Shown: piece by piece, positions 16,675 to 24,308 of the stretch
How positions within the stretch are numbered: the first letter of the stretch is position 1
Layout: every line of letters begins with the position of its first letter
DNA from: DG-33 sp964345105
Lineage (GTDB): Archaea > Hadarchaeota > Hadarchaeia > Hadarchaeales > Hadarchaeaceae
DNA length: 35,374 nucleotides
Reading direction: 5' to 3'
NCBI GenBank assembly: GCA_964345105.1
Contig: CAYFPZ010000045.1
Span: 1-35,374, forward strand
Notes under the pieces: generated by a model
Database searches by the model: none
The model's input: only the letters and a program-made list of their open reading frames with translations
Told to the model about the DNA's origin: nothing
Program-made: the position numbers and the translations under genes

Positions 16675-17283
16675 ATGGAGATTGTGTTAGTCGGCCGTTC
16701 GAACGTTGGAAAGTCTAGCGTGATCAAGCAGCTTACGGGAAAGCGGGTTCGGGTGGGCAAGCGGCCCGGGGTGACGCGCAGGCCTTACCGTTATCGATGC
16801 GGCGAGTTCGAGCTGGTTGACATGCCGGGCTTCGGCTTTATGGTGGGTGTCAGCCACGAAAGGCAGGAGGAAATAAAGACGAGTATTGTGCGCTACTTGG
16901 AGAGAAATCGGCGAAAAGTCATGTTTGCACTCGAGGTGCTTGATGCCCGCGCTTTCGGCGAGATTGTAGAACGGTGGGAACGGAGGAGTCAGGTGCCAGT
17001 GGACGTTGAGATGTTTCAGTTTTTGCAGGAACTCGAACTCCACCCAATCGTTGTCGTGAACAAGATCGACCTTATCTATCCTGAGGAGCGCGATGATGTG
17101 CTCGACAATGTATGCGAGAAGCTCGGCCTACTCAAACCTTGGCGCCAGTGGCTCGATGTCGTGGTTCCGATTTCAGCTAAGACTGACGAGGGCGTTCCCG
17201 AGTTAAAGAAGTTAATCGGGAAAAGGTTGAGAGCATTAGGTCAGGAGCATCTATTGAGGTATCTCAGAAAGCCGCTAGGTTAG
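16675..17283 (+). CDS. engB: EngB-type (YihA/YsxC) GTP-binding protein
   Basis: The 202-aa small GTPase has the P-loop GRSNVGKSS (7-15), G2 Thr in RPGVTRRPY, G3 DMPGFG (49-54), G4 NKID near residue 128 and an SAK G5 loop. EngB proteins assist large-subunit ribosome assembly in bacteria, and archaeal members are common. It is divergent from acr3 and shares that AT-rich promoter region. It ends in TAG. Confidence 0.9.
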   Translation: MEIVLVGRSNVGKSSVIKQLTGKRVRVGKRPGVTRRPYRYRCGEFELVDMPGFGFMVGVSHERQEEIKTSIVRYLERNRRKVMFALEVLDARAFGEIVERWERRSQVPVDVEMFQFLQELELHPIVVVNKIDLIYPEERDDVLDNVCEKLGLLKPWRQWLDVVVPISAKTDEGVPELKKLIGKRLRALGQEHLLRYLRKPLG

Positions 17284-17452
17284 GCCGGGTAGAACAAACG
17301 TTCCCTTAAACCGCGAGGCATGTAAACCAAAACTTACAAAATCTAATGATCCCTTTGAGATGTATGTATGGCGGGAGCAGGTCGAGTAAGCGTTATCCGA
17401 ATAACTCAAAACGAGCTATTTTTAGCGGGACTGCGAATTAGTTGGGGGGCGG

Positions 17453-17869
17453 ATGAAGCTCAAGCTAAAACCCGCGGACCTAAAGGCGGTCGAAGCCCAC
17501 GCACTAAAGAATTTTCCCCGCGAGTGCTGTGGCATGCTTTTTGGCAAGTCCAGCGAGGACGCAATTGAGGTCGAGGAGATCGTAGAGGCAGAGAACGTGC
17601 TCGGGTCTCCCGTTGCGTTCGAGGCAGATCCTGAATTCGTGTTTAAGGCAGTCGACCGCGCAGAGCGGAGTGGGTTCGAGCTTGTCGGGGTCTACCACTC
17701 CCACCCTAACATTCATGCTTACGTGAGTGCGCGTGATGCAGAGATAATGAAACTATGGCCAGAGGTAGCGTGGCTGATTTTGAGCGTGGTGAAGGACCGG
17801 GTTTTAGAACGAAAAGCATACATTTTGAAAAAAAACAAAGTCGAAGAGCTGGAAATCGAGACTCGCTAG
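17453..17869 (+). CDS. JAMM/MPN+ metalloprotease
   Basis: The 138-aa protein has the complete zinc metalloprotease motif: E24 in RECCGMLFG, then H82-S-H84, S92 and D95 (HSHPNIHAYVSARD). Related enzymes cleave after the Gly-Gly of ubiquitin-like proteins (archaeal HvJAMM1), or release an amino acid from a sulfur-carrier protein (bacterial Mec). A TATA-like GCTATTTTTAGC at about 17414-17425 lies upstream, and GGGGGGCGG precedes the ATG. It faces the tusA / Ubl-E1 / PLP-enzyme operon, with stop codons overlapping in a shared CTAG. A role in maturing the Ubl-E1 fusion is an inference. Confidence 0.9.
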   Translation: MKLKLKPADLKAVEAHALKNFPRECCGMLFGKSSEDAIEVEEIVEAENVLGSPVAFEADPEFVFKAVDRAERSGFELVGVYHSHPNIHAYVSARDAEIMKLWPEVAWLILSVVKDRVLERKAYILKKNKVEELEIETR

Positions 17870-18105
17870 GCTTTCTGGATGACAATTCGCCACTCGTGCT
17901 CGCCTATCTTTGCGACCTCGAGCACTTTGTGCCCCTCGCTCTCAATGCTACGCGGCACATTCTCGGTCGCGGGGGCGTGGTCGACGATTACCTCCAATAC
18001 TTGGCCGCTCTTGAGGTCCTCGAGGGCGAGCTTGGACTTGACGAAGGTGTAAGGGCAAACGTCACCACGGATGTCGATTTTTCGGTCGACCTTGTATTCA
18101 ACCAT
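17866..18105 (-). CDS. TusA-family sulfur carrier protein
   Basis: The 79-aa protein has the TusA fold signature: DIRGDVCPYTF with the persulfide-carrying Cys17 followed by Pro, then LEDLKSGQVLEVIVDHAPA and a C-terminal strand. TusA proteins carry sulfane sulfur between desulfurases and acceptors. Its ATG shares one base with the stop of the Ubl-E1 gene (TAATG), which couples it to that gene. Sulfur donation to the Ubl thiocarboxylate is the likely role, from context. Confidence 0.88.
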   Translation of the reverse strand: MVEYKVDRKIDIRGDVCPYTFVKSKLALEDLKSGQVLEVIVDHAPATENVPRSIESEGHKVLEVAKIGEHEWRIVIQKA

Positions 18106-19208
18106 TAGAATCGCACCTCACAGACATGACCGTAGTCCACTTGGGATGGGTCCTTGATAATGGGCTGGTCTCCGCAGACTTGGCACTTCGGGTCTCGCTT
18201 TAGCTCGAACTCCTCGAAGCGCATCTCGAGCGCGTCGAAGAAGAGGATGCGCCCGACTAGGAGATCACCAGCGCCGAGCAGGTATTTCAAGATCTCGGTG
18301 GCTTGGATTGTCCCAATCACGCCTGATACCGCCCCCAGCACCCCGGCCTCTTGACAGGTCGGTATCATCCCAAGAGGTGGGGCTTCGGGCGCCAGGCAGC
18401 GGTAGCAGGGCCCCTTACCGGGGAGGATCGTTGTCGTCATCCCTACGAAACGTAGGACGCCGCCGTGGGAGAATGGGACATTTTTAAGCACGCAAGCATC
18501 GTTTAGAAGAAATTTTGTGGGAAAGTTATCGCTCCCGTCGAGTACGAAGTCCCATCCCCCGACGATGTTTAAAGCGTTGTCAGCTGTAAGCCTCTCTTTA
18601 TAGGCGATGACTTCTATCTCAGGGTTTATCTTTAAGAGCTTCTCTTTGGCGGACTCGATCTTCGGTCGGTCGATGTCGTCATTCGTGTGGAGGAGCTGCC
18701 GCTGGAGGTTGCTCAGGTCGACCCGGTCGCTGTCGATGATCCCAATCTTTCCTACGCCTGCTGCAGCGAGGTAGAGGGAGGCGGGCGAGCCGAGACCCCC
18801 TGCCCCGACCACCAGGATGCTCGACCGCATGAGCTTCTTTTGGCCCGCACCGCCGACTTCCTTCAGGATTATCTGCCGGCTATAGCGTACGATTTGGTCT
18901 TGGGTAAAGCCGAGAAACTCGTTACCGCCCGCGACCGCAGGAATCAATCTTACCTCGGCCCCCTCCTCAAGCTTTGTGTCGACTCCCTGTAGATTTCGGA
19001 TGTCCTTGCCGTTGACGAAGATGTTGATGAACCTCCGGACTCCGCCCGTCTTCGCGTCGAGTATTCGCTCGCTAAATTGCAATCCAAACTGTTTTATCAG
19101 AGCGTCGATGAGATCCTTTACTGTCTCGCCTGCTGTATCCACAGTGATCCCGGTTGTTCCTGTCGCATCCTTAAACATCACCGAAAATTTCACGTTCACT
19201 TTCACCAT
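18105..19208 (-). CDS. Fusion of a ubiquitin-like (MoaD/ThiS) domain to an E1-like MoeB/ThiF enzyme
   Basis: The 367-aa protein has an N-terminal beta-grasp domain (about 1-95) ending in AVAGG (G94-G95), a linker, then a full E1-like domain. That domain starts with RYSRQ (108-112) and has the adenylate loop GAGGLGSP (135-142), D159, R170 in NLQRQ, zinc CxxC pairs C268/C271 and C342/C345, and the catalytic Cys C285 in PTCQEAGVLG. E1-like enzymes adenylate the Ubl terminal Gly and pass it sulfur. In this protein Gly95 is internal, so it must be cut to be activated, possibly by the facing JAMM protease. It starts one base after the PLP-enzyme stop. Confidence 0.92.
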   Translation of the reverse strand: MVKVNVKFSVMFKDATGTTGITVDTAGETVKDLIDALIKQFGLQFSERILDAKTGGVRRFINIFVNGKDIRNLQGVDTKLEEGAEVRLIPAVAGGNEFLGFTQDQIVRYSRQIILKEVGGAGQKKLMRSSILVVGAGGLGSPASLYLAAAGVGKIGIIDSDRVDLSNLQRQLLHTNDDIDRPKIESAKEKLLKINPEIEVIAYKERLTADNALNIVGGWDFVLDGSDNFPTKFLLNDACVLKNVPFSHGGVLRFVGMTTTILPGKGPCYRCLAPEAPPLGMIPTCQEAGVLGAVSGVIGTIQATEILKYLLGAGDLLVGRILFFDALEMRFEEFELKRDPKCQVCGDQPIIKDPSQVDYGHVCEVRF

Positions 19209-19209
19209 T

Positions 19210-20475
19210 TTACATCCCCTTCAACCATTTTACTCCAGGAGTTTGAAGTTTGTTGACCAGCTCCCTAAAATTTTCAATTGTTGGCCCAATCTTGAACGGT
19301 TTGGGCAACGCAGAGGCGATGCTTTCTTGGGTCTTCAGTCCGTTCCCAGTGATGTAGAGCACCACTTGCTCGTCGCGCTCGACCTCGCCATCTTCCACGA
19401 GCTGCCTGAGTGCTGCCACGGCGGTCCCACCCGCTGGCTCGGTGAAGATCCCCTCGGTTTTTGCGAGCAGTTTGACTCCATTAAGGATTTGCTCGTCGTT
19501 AGGCGCCCTTCCAGTTCCCCGTGTGGCACGCACAACTTGGATGGTATAGTACCCGTCGGCAGGGTCGCCTATGGCAAGCGATTTGCAGATGGTGTCCGGC
19601 TTCTCGACGGGGGTTATCTCGCTCGCCCCTTTCAACAGAGCCTGAACTACTGGAGAACAGCCCTCGGCCTGTGCGGCAGAGATTCGGGTACTCCACCCAT
19701 CGATGAGCCCGACTTCCTCCAGCTCTTTGAGTCCCCGCCAAGCAGCATGAAGAAGAGCTCCCGAAGCAACGGGCACGATGATATGTTCGGGCGCCTTCCA
19801 ACCTAGCTGCTCACAGACCTCGAACGCCAGTGTCTTAGAGCCCTCGACGTAGTAAGGGCGGACGTTGATGTTTGCGAAGGCGATGTTGCTCGTAAGGGCT
19901 ATCTCGGTGGCGAGCCGATTCGCTTGGTCGTAAGTGCCATTGACTTCTATGACATGTGCGCCGTAGGAGAGCGTCTGAGCGACTTTCGAAATCTCTAGGC
20001 CCTCGGGGATGAAGATGAAGCACGGCAGGCAAGCTTTGGCAGCATGTGCGGCCATCGCTCCAGAAAGGTTGCCTGTTGAGGCAGCACCCACTGCCGGAGA
20101 GCCGAACTCGATTGCCTTAGAAACCGCGATGCTTGAAGGCCGATCCTTGAAAGAGAAGGTGGGGTTGACCGAGTCGTTCTTCACGTAAACCTCTTTGAGG
20201 CTGAGTTCGCGAGCGAGATTGTCGGCTCGCAGTAACGGGGTGAAACCCACACCTATATCAACAATTGAGGCATCTTGATCGATGGGCAGGAGATCTCGGT
20301 AGCGCCAGAGGGTCGGCGGTCCGCGGGCGATTGATTCTTTCGATACTACTTTGGCAATCGTCTCGTAGTCGTAGGCGACGTCGAGTGGGCCGAAGCACAG
20401 GCTGCATGCATGGATGAGGCGCTTTGGGTAGCTCTCGCCACACTCTCGGCATCTCAGTCCGGTCACGTTGCCCAT
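19210..20475 (-). CDS. Threonine synthase-like fold-type II PLP enzyme
   Basis: The 421-aa protein begins with a zinc ribbon (C9, C12, C24, C27). The PLP lysine is K110 in NPTFSFKDRPSS, with STGNLSGAMAAHAA near 163 as the phosphate-side loop. The sequence is closest to ThrC, which makes threonine from O-phosphohomoserine. However, it heads an operon with a Ubl-E1 fusion and TusA. In bacteria such neighbours accompany PLP enzymes that take sulfur from a Ubl thiocarboxylate (CysM, MetY). O-phosphohomoserine or O-phosphoserine sulfhydrylation is therefore a real alternative. TATA (about 20507-20521) and GAGGGTG precede the ATG. Confidence 0.8.
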   Translation of the reverse strand: MGNVTGLRCRECGESYPKRLIHACSLCFGPLDVAYDYETIAKVVSKESIARGPPTLWRYRDLLPIDQDASIVDIGVGFTPLLRADNLARELSLKEVYVKNDSVNPTFSFKDRPSSIAVSKAIEFGSPAVGAASTGNLSGAMAAHAAKACLPCFIFIPEGLEISKVAQTLSYGAHVIEVNGTYDQANRLATEIALTSNIAFANINVRPYYVEGSKTLAFEVCEQLGWKAPEHIIVPVASGALLHAAWRGLKELEEVGLIDGWSTRISAAQAEGCSPVVQALLKGASEITPVEKPDTICKSLAIGDPADGYYTIQVVRATRGTGRAPNDEQILNGVKLLAKTEGIFTEPAGGTAVAALRQLVEDGEVERDEQVVLYITGNGLKTQESIASALPKPFKIGPTIENFRELVNKLQTPGVKWLKGM

Positions 20476-20506
20476 TTTAACACCCTCAAACTTAGTTTAC
20501 TCCAGT

Positions 20507-20521
20507 TATACTTTAAAAGTA
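20507..20521 (-). promoter_or_regulatory. TATA region of the PLP enzyme / Ubl-E1 / tusA operon
   Basis: On the minus strand the segment reads ATACTTTTAAAGTAT, a nearly symmetric TATA element about 38 bp upstream of the ATG at 20475. It predicts a leader of about 13 nt containing the Shine-Dalgarno sequence. Confidence 0.4.
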
Positions 20522-20592
20522 TTATCATTACTCACAGTTATATTAAAAAATCACCGATTGGATGTGAGATATCTATGTCATCGCTGTCGGAG

Positions 20593-21150
20593 CTATTTCG
20601 CTTCACGCCAGGATTTGATTTCCCCGCCGTACTGCGCGAAGCTGCGCCGGATGTGGAAGTTCCTGAACTTCGTCCAGAGGCGGGGGTCGATCCCCTCGAG
20701 GATGGCCCGCGCCTTTATTCCTCGCTCAAGCGTGGCCTGGCAACGCATGCTGTGGGGGATGTAGCCCATGAATCCCAAGTAGAACTCGTCTGGGGTGCTC
20801 TCGTCCTGTTCGAGGAGTTTGAGTTCCTCGAGCGAAAGCCGCTTGCGAAGCTCCTCCTTGTCCTTCCCTTGGTAGTTCTGGATGCAGCACTCGGGTATGC
20901 CGAACCACCTGCCGCGCGAGACCGAGTCGGTGCCTTGATTGGCTATGTCTTCCTTTGAGCGAGCGACAAGGTAGAGCCCATCCTTCCACTCATAGACGAG
21001 TCCCATTTCATTGATGATCCGTTCAAGCTCTTCGTCCCGCTGCTTTCGTATAATCTCCGCCCCTGTCTTCAGCCCCTTCGCGGTCATGACCAAGTCAACC
21101 ACGGTCGTCGGGGGCTGTCGGAGCAATCGCTCGGCGAGTTCTTCGGCCAT
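20593..21150 (-). CDS. DUF483 family protein
   Basis: About 185 aa. The protein carries the DUF483 core: helical N-terminus, DGLYLVARSKEDI, then RGRWFGIPECCIQNY with a conserved Cys-Cys pair, and GFMGYIPHSMRC with a third cysteine. DUF483 is found mainly in archaea and has no known function. The frame is open back to 21291, but that segment overlaps the divergent SepCysS gene, so ATG 21150 is chosen. A promoter-like TTCTTTACAAATT lies about 22 bp upstream. Sitting back to back with SepCysS and rich in Cys, it may belong to the same cysteine or sulfur function, by position only. Confidence 0.75.
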   Translation of the reverse strand: MAEELAERLLRQPPTTVVDLVMTAKGLKTGAEIIRKQRDEELERIINEMGLVYEWKDGLYLVARSKEDIANQGTDSVSRGRWFGIPECCIQNYQGKDKEELRKRLSLEELKLLEQDESTPDEFYLGFMGYIPHSMRCQATLERGIKARAILEGIDPRLWTKFRNFHIRRSFAQYGGEIKSWREAK

Positions 21151-21219
21151 CTTTACTAACCACTCCCAATTTGTAAAGAAAGTATTTAGGTTATAGTCTG
21201 TGAATGTTAAGGTGAGCGA

Positions 21220-22413
21220 ATGGTTAAAATAAATGTCGACAAATACAAAAACCTTCGCCGGATTATCGATGAGAGCTGGATTAACATTCACCCCATCCAG
21301 CGCGGCGGGGTGTTGCCGCCCGAGTCCAAAAAGACCTTGCTTTCCTTCGGTGATGGATATAGTACTTGCGACCTCTGTCTCGAGGGTCGTATAGATCTCG
21401 TAAAGGCACCGCCTATTCTAGATTTTGCAGGCGATGTCGCGAAGTTCTTGAACATGGATGAAGTCCAGTTCACACCTGGGGCCCGGGGCGCGAAGCAGGC
21501 GATCTTCAAGTCCATTGCGGAGCCGGGTGACACAATCGTGATTGACTCGCTCGCGCATTACACTACATACATCGCAGCTGAAGTCAACGACCTCAAAATA
21601 GTCGAAGTACCCCACGGAGGATATCCTGAATTCAAAATAAAAATAGGTGATTACGAGGCGAAGATCGAGGAGGTCAAACGAGAAACGGGAGAACTCCCCG
21701 CGGCGGTTTTACTAACTCACGTTGATTACCGTTACGGGAACCTCGCTGACGCCGCTGAGGTTGGAAAGATAGCAAAGGAATACGGGGTGCCCTACGTTCT
21801 CAACGCGGCTTACTCCGCTGGCGTGATGCCTGTCAATGGAAAGAAGCTAGGGGTTGATTTTCTGGTCTGCAGTGGGCATAAATCGTGGGCGTCAAGCGGT
21901 CCCATTGGAATGCTCGCCACTACTTATGAGTTCTCGGGAAAGGTATTCCGAACTTCGACGATTAAAGGTCCATGGAGCGGCCGTGCTTTCACCAAGAAGG
22001 ATGTCTACCTCTTTGGGTGCCCACCGGTCTTCGGAGCCCCCATCGCGACGCTGATGGCGAGCTTCCCGCATGTGGTCGAGCGGGTCAAGCATTGGGGCGA
22101 GGAAGTGGAAAAGGTTAGGTGGTTGGTCAAGGAGTTCGAACGTATCAAGGACTTCCACCAACTTGGGGAGCGCCCACGACAACATACGTTGGTAACCTTT
22201 GAGACCCCGTCCTTCCACAAAGTCGCGAAGAAACAGCCACGGAGGGGTTTCTTCCTCTACGAAGAGCTCAAGAAGAGAAAAATTGCGGGCATCCACGCCG
22301 GGATGACTAAGATGATAAAGCTCAACACTTACGGGTTGACCAAAGAGCAGCTCCAGAAGGTCGCCGATGCGTTTCACGAAATCGCCCGAGCTTACGGTGT
22401 CGAGGTGGAATAA
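21220..22413 (+). CDS. pscS: O-phosphoseryl-tRNA:Cys-tRNA synthase, copy 1
   Basis: The 397-aa PLP enzyme converts Sep-tRNA(Cys) to Cys-tRNA(Cys). It shows INIHPIQRGGVLPPES, the STCDLC pair (C50, C53), the PLP lysine K221 in CSGHKSWAS, and a third cysteine C267 in LFGCPPVFGAP. These three cysteines are the sulfur-handling set of the family. The usual NGAREAK segment reads PGARGAKQA. It is translated from an ATG behind AAGGTGAG. DUF169 and an arsenate-reductase-like gene follow with no gap. No SepRS (sepS) or SepCysE is in the window. A paralogue lies at 29378. Confidence 0.92.
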   Translation: MVKINVDKYKNLRRIIDESWINIHPIQRGGVLPPESKKTLLSFGDGYSTCDLCLEGRIDLVKAPPILDFAGDVAKFLNMDEVQFTPGARGAKQAIFKSIAEPGDTIVIDSLAHYTTYIAAEVNDLKIVEVPHGGYPEFKIKIGDYEAKIEEVKRETGELPAAVLLTHVDYRYGNLADAAEVGKIAKEYGVPYVLNAAYSAGVMPVNGKKLGVDFLVCSGHKSWASSGPIGMLATTYEFSGKVFRTSTIKGPWSGRAFTKKDVYLFGCPPVFGAPIATLMASFPHVVERVKHWGEEVEKVRWLVKEFERIKDFHQLGERPRQHTLVTFETPSFHKVAKKQPRRGFFLYEELKKRKIAGIHAGMTKMIKLNTYGLTKEQLQKVADAFHEIARAYGVEVE

Positions 22414-23433
22414 GTGAAGAAGAACGAAGAACTTTCAAAGAAGTTCAGGAAGTTCTTCCAGCTCCCAACGAGTCCTGTAGGGATAAAAATCTCAGACAAG
22501 GAGGTGATCAGTGGGCCACGACCCAAGACCCCCTCGTTATTCTGTGGGTTCGTGCGGAAGACAGCACACGAGGGCGAGTCCTACTTGATAACCGAGAACG
22601 ACCTCCACAACTTCACCGCCCGGGTAATTTTGGGCTTCACGGAGCCGAAGTACGTGGATATCTACCCTAGGGTTAAGCCGGCGAGAACGAAGTCGGTTTT
22701 GGTTGCACCCCTTGAGAAAATTGAGCAGGAGCCAGATGTGGTAGTGACGATAACAGACCCAGAGCGAATGATGCAGATTGTACAGGTGTTATACCGAGCG
22801 ATCAGAAAACGGCTCGAGGCGAGCATGACGTGTGAGGCCTCAGCGATAGCTGGGGAGGCGACGGCCCTGCCCTATATGGAGAAAAAGCCTAACCTGACAC
22901 TACTCTGCGGGGGGGCGAGGGGCATCGCGGGTTATAAAGAAAATGAGCTGGCGCTCGGCATCCCGTTCGAAACTTTCGTCAAGCTTGTTGGAATGCTAGT
23001 TGAGCCCACGCTAGCGACGGCGCTCTGCGGATGCATCATGGACGAGATTCCAAAGCATTTGAAGGCGGCGTTTGTCGAGCTCGGGTTTGACAAGGGCGCC
23101 GACCACTTCTACGGCGATTTCGGGGGAAAGGTCTTCAGGTTCTACCTCAACAAGGACGAGCGGGGACTCATGGCCGCCGCGACCATTCACTATCCGATGA
23201 AGTTCAAGTCGGAGCAGGAGGCCCAAAAATCGGTTGAAGTGGTGAAGGAGTTGCTTGTGGGGTTGGGTGGGGAAAGTACAGTTATTCCCCGCGAGAACTG
23301 GCTTGACCTGGTCCTGATGGTCAAGTTCCCAAATGGGCTGGAAAAAGTTGCCCTTGACAGGAAGCGGTTCGGGGAGACCATCTCAGGAATTTTAGCTGGG
23401 TTCGCTGCGGTCATCGACAAAGTTGCCAGTTAG
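22414..23433 (+). CDS. DUF169 family protein
   Basis: The 339-aa protein matches the DUF169 pattern: LPTSPVGIKISD near the N-terminus, a central PDVVVTITDPERMMQIVQVLYRA, then TCEASAIAGE, LLCGGARG, ALCGCIMDE with several conserved cysteines, and GADHFYGDFGG. DUF169 proteins are common in archaea and anaerobes, with no established function that I can state. The GTG start follows the SepCysS TAA directly, so it is cotranslated with it. The cysteine content and position hint at sulfur or thiol chemistry. Confidence 0.8.
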   Translation: MKKNEELSKKFRKFFQLPTSPVGIKISDKEVISGPRPKTPSLFCGFVRKTAHEGESYLITENDLHNFTARVILGFTEPKYVDIYPRVKPARTKSVLVAPLEKIEQEPDVVVTITDPERMMQIVQVLYRAIRKRLEASMTCEASAIAGEATALPYMEKKPNLTLLCGGARGIAGYKENELALGIPFETFVKLVGMLVEPTLATALCGCIMDEIPKHLKAAFVELGFDKGADHFYGDFGGKVFRFYLNKDERGLMAAATIHYPMKFKSEQEAQKSVEVVKELLVGLGGESTVIPRENWLDLVLMVKFPNGLEKVALDRKRFGETISGILAGFAAVIDKVAS

Positions 23434-23792
23434 TGCAGATCTTGAAGAAAGTTCTGTTTATGTGCGTGGAGAACGTTTGCCGCAGCCAGATGGCGGAGGC
23501 TTTCTTCAATCAGATGTCAAAGGCGGCAAAGGCGAGCAGCGTTGGGACGAGGCCAGCCTCGAGCGTGAACCCGCTTGCAATCCAGGTGATGAAAGAAGTT
23601 GAGATTGATATCACTAAGGGTAAACCAAAGTTGTTAACCCTCGAAATGCTCGATGCTGCCGATAGAATAATCACGATGGGTTGCGCGGTCGGCGAAGTCT
23701 GCCTTGGCGTGATTGTTGAGACCGAAGACGGGGGAATAAAAGACCCAATTGGTAAGTCCATCGAAAAATTTCGAGGTCAGAGACGTGATTAG
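23433..23792 (+). CDS. arsC: Arsenate reductase-like LMW phosphatase fold, 3' end frameshifted
   Basis: The encoded 119 aa begin with the thiol P-loop C11-VENVC-R17-S (CX5R) followed by QMAEAF, as in thioredoxin-type ArsC, and contain ITMGCAVGEVC and the DP acid loop. The frame then ends early. Continuing from 23776 in another frame restores the expected C-terminal helix (VRDVIRRKVEQLASSL). The usual Trp before the DP loop (EDWG) is Gly here (EDGG). The start is a GTG sharing one base with the DUF169 TAG. Active-site cysteines remain, so partial activity is possible. It reduces arsenate to arsenite in the family. Confidence 0.78.
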   Translation: MQILKKVLFMCVENVCRSQMAEAFFNQMSKAAKASSVGTRPASSVNPLAIQVMKEVEIDITKGKPKLLTLEMLDAADRIITMGCAVGEVCLGVIVETEDGGIKDPIGKSIEKFRGQRRD

Positions 23793-23850
23793 GAGGAAAG
23801 TTGAACAACTGGCGAGCAGTCTAAAGGAGTGCGGACATCAAAATCGATAA
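23776..23850 (+). pseudogene. Out-of-frame C-terminal segment of the arsC-like gene
   Basis: This segment reads VRDVIRRKVEQLASSLKE then CGHQNR and a TAA stop, the normal last helix of ArsC. The join KFR-(E)-VRD would be in frame if CGAGGTC were CGAGAGGTC, so a two-base deletion in a GAGAG repeat is the simplest explanation. Either a real inactivating slip or an assembly error. Confidence 0.7.
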
Positions 23851-23858
23851 AAAATATG
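23849..23858 (+). promoter_or_regulatory. TATA box of the DUF2798 gene
   Basis: AAAAAATATG-type element centred 27 bp before ATG 23881. It rules out the upstream TTG at 23866 as a start and indicates a leaderless mRNA. Confidence 0.4.
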
Positions 23859-23880
23859 CTACAGTTTGACCGCATTTTTC

Positions 23881-24132
23881 ATGTCAGTGGTGATTGCATT
23901 TTTCATATTATTTATACTTACCTACATAAAACATCGGTTTTCCCTTGACTTTTTACAAAAATGGTTTAGAGGACTTGGGATTGGATTTCTTATTGGGCTA
24001 CCCGTGGCGTTAGTGACATTTCCAATCGTAAAGAAAGTGGTGGAAAAATTAACTTCGCAACGCTGGCTCTTTTGGATGGCGGGTTTAAATTGGGCTAGCT
24101 CTTTCTGTGATAAATCCTATCCGCTGTGGTGA
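23881..24132 (+). CDS. DUF2798-like small membrane protein
   Basis: The 83-aa protein has two hydrophobic helices, the first starting at MSVVIAFFILFILTYI and the second at LGIGFLIGLPVALVTFPIV, separated by FLQKWFRG and followed by KKVVEKLTSQ. This two-helix pattern is that of DUF2798, of unknown function. The last 16 nt overlap the convergent YHS gene. The C-terminal 20 residues are not family-like and may be a run-on past a lost stop. Confidence 0.65.
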   Translation: MSVVIAFFILFILTYIKHRFSLDFLQKWFRGLGIGFLIGLPVALVTFPIVKKVVEKLTSQRWLFWMAGLNWASSFCDKSYPLW

Positions 24133-24287
24133 TGCGCTTTCATTCCCTTCACGTACTTCTCCGGGTTTGCCTCGAAGTCGGCTTTGCACGCAGGGGCGCA
24201 GAAGTAGTAGGTCTTACCCTTGTACTTTGCCTTGTGCTCAGCCCTCGCCTCGTTCACGTCCATCCCGCATACCGAATCCTTCGCCAT
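24117..24287 (-). CDS. YHS (TRASH-related) metal-binding protein
   Basis: A 56-aa frame reads MAKDSVCGMDVNEARA, then KYKGKTYYFCAPACKADF and NPEKYVKG, ending AHHHSG. This is a YHS domain with its metal ligands C7, C30 and C34, plus a three-His tail. The ATG follows a perfect AGGAGGTG Shine-Dalgarno sequence at 24293-24300. It starts 21 nt after the copA stop on the same strand, so the two form an operon; YHS proteins beside CopA probably hand over or sense copper. The 3' end overlaps the DUF2798 gene. Confidence 0.85.
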   Translation of the reverse strand: MAKDSVCGMDVNEARAEHKAKYKGKTYYFCAPACKADFEANPEKYVKGMKAHHHSG

Positions 24288-24308
24288 TTCTCCACCTCCT
24301 TCCGGTTT

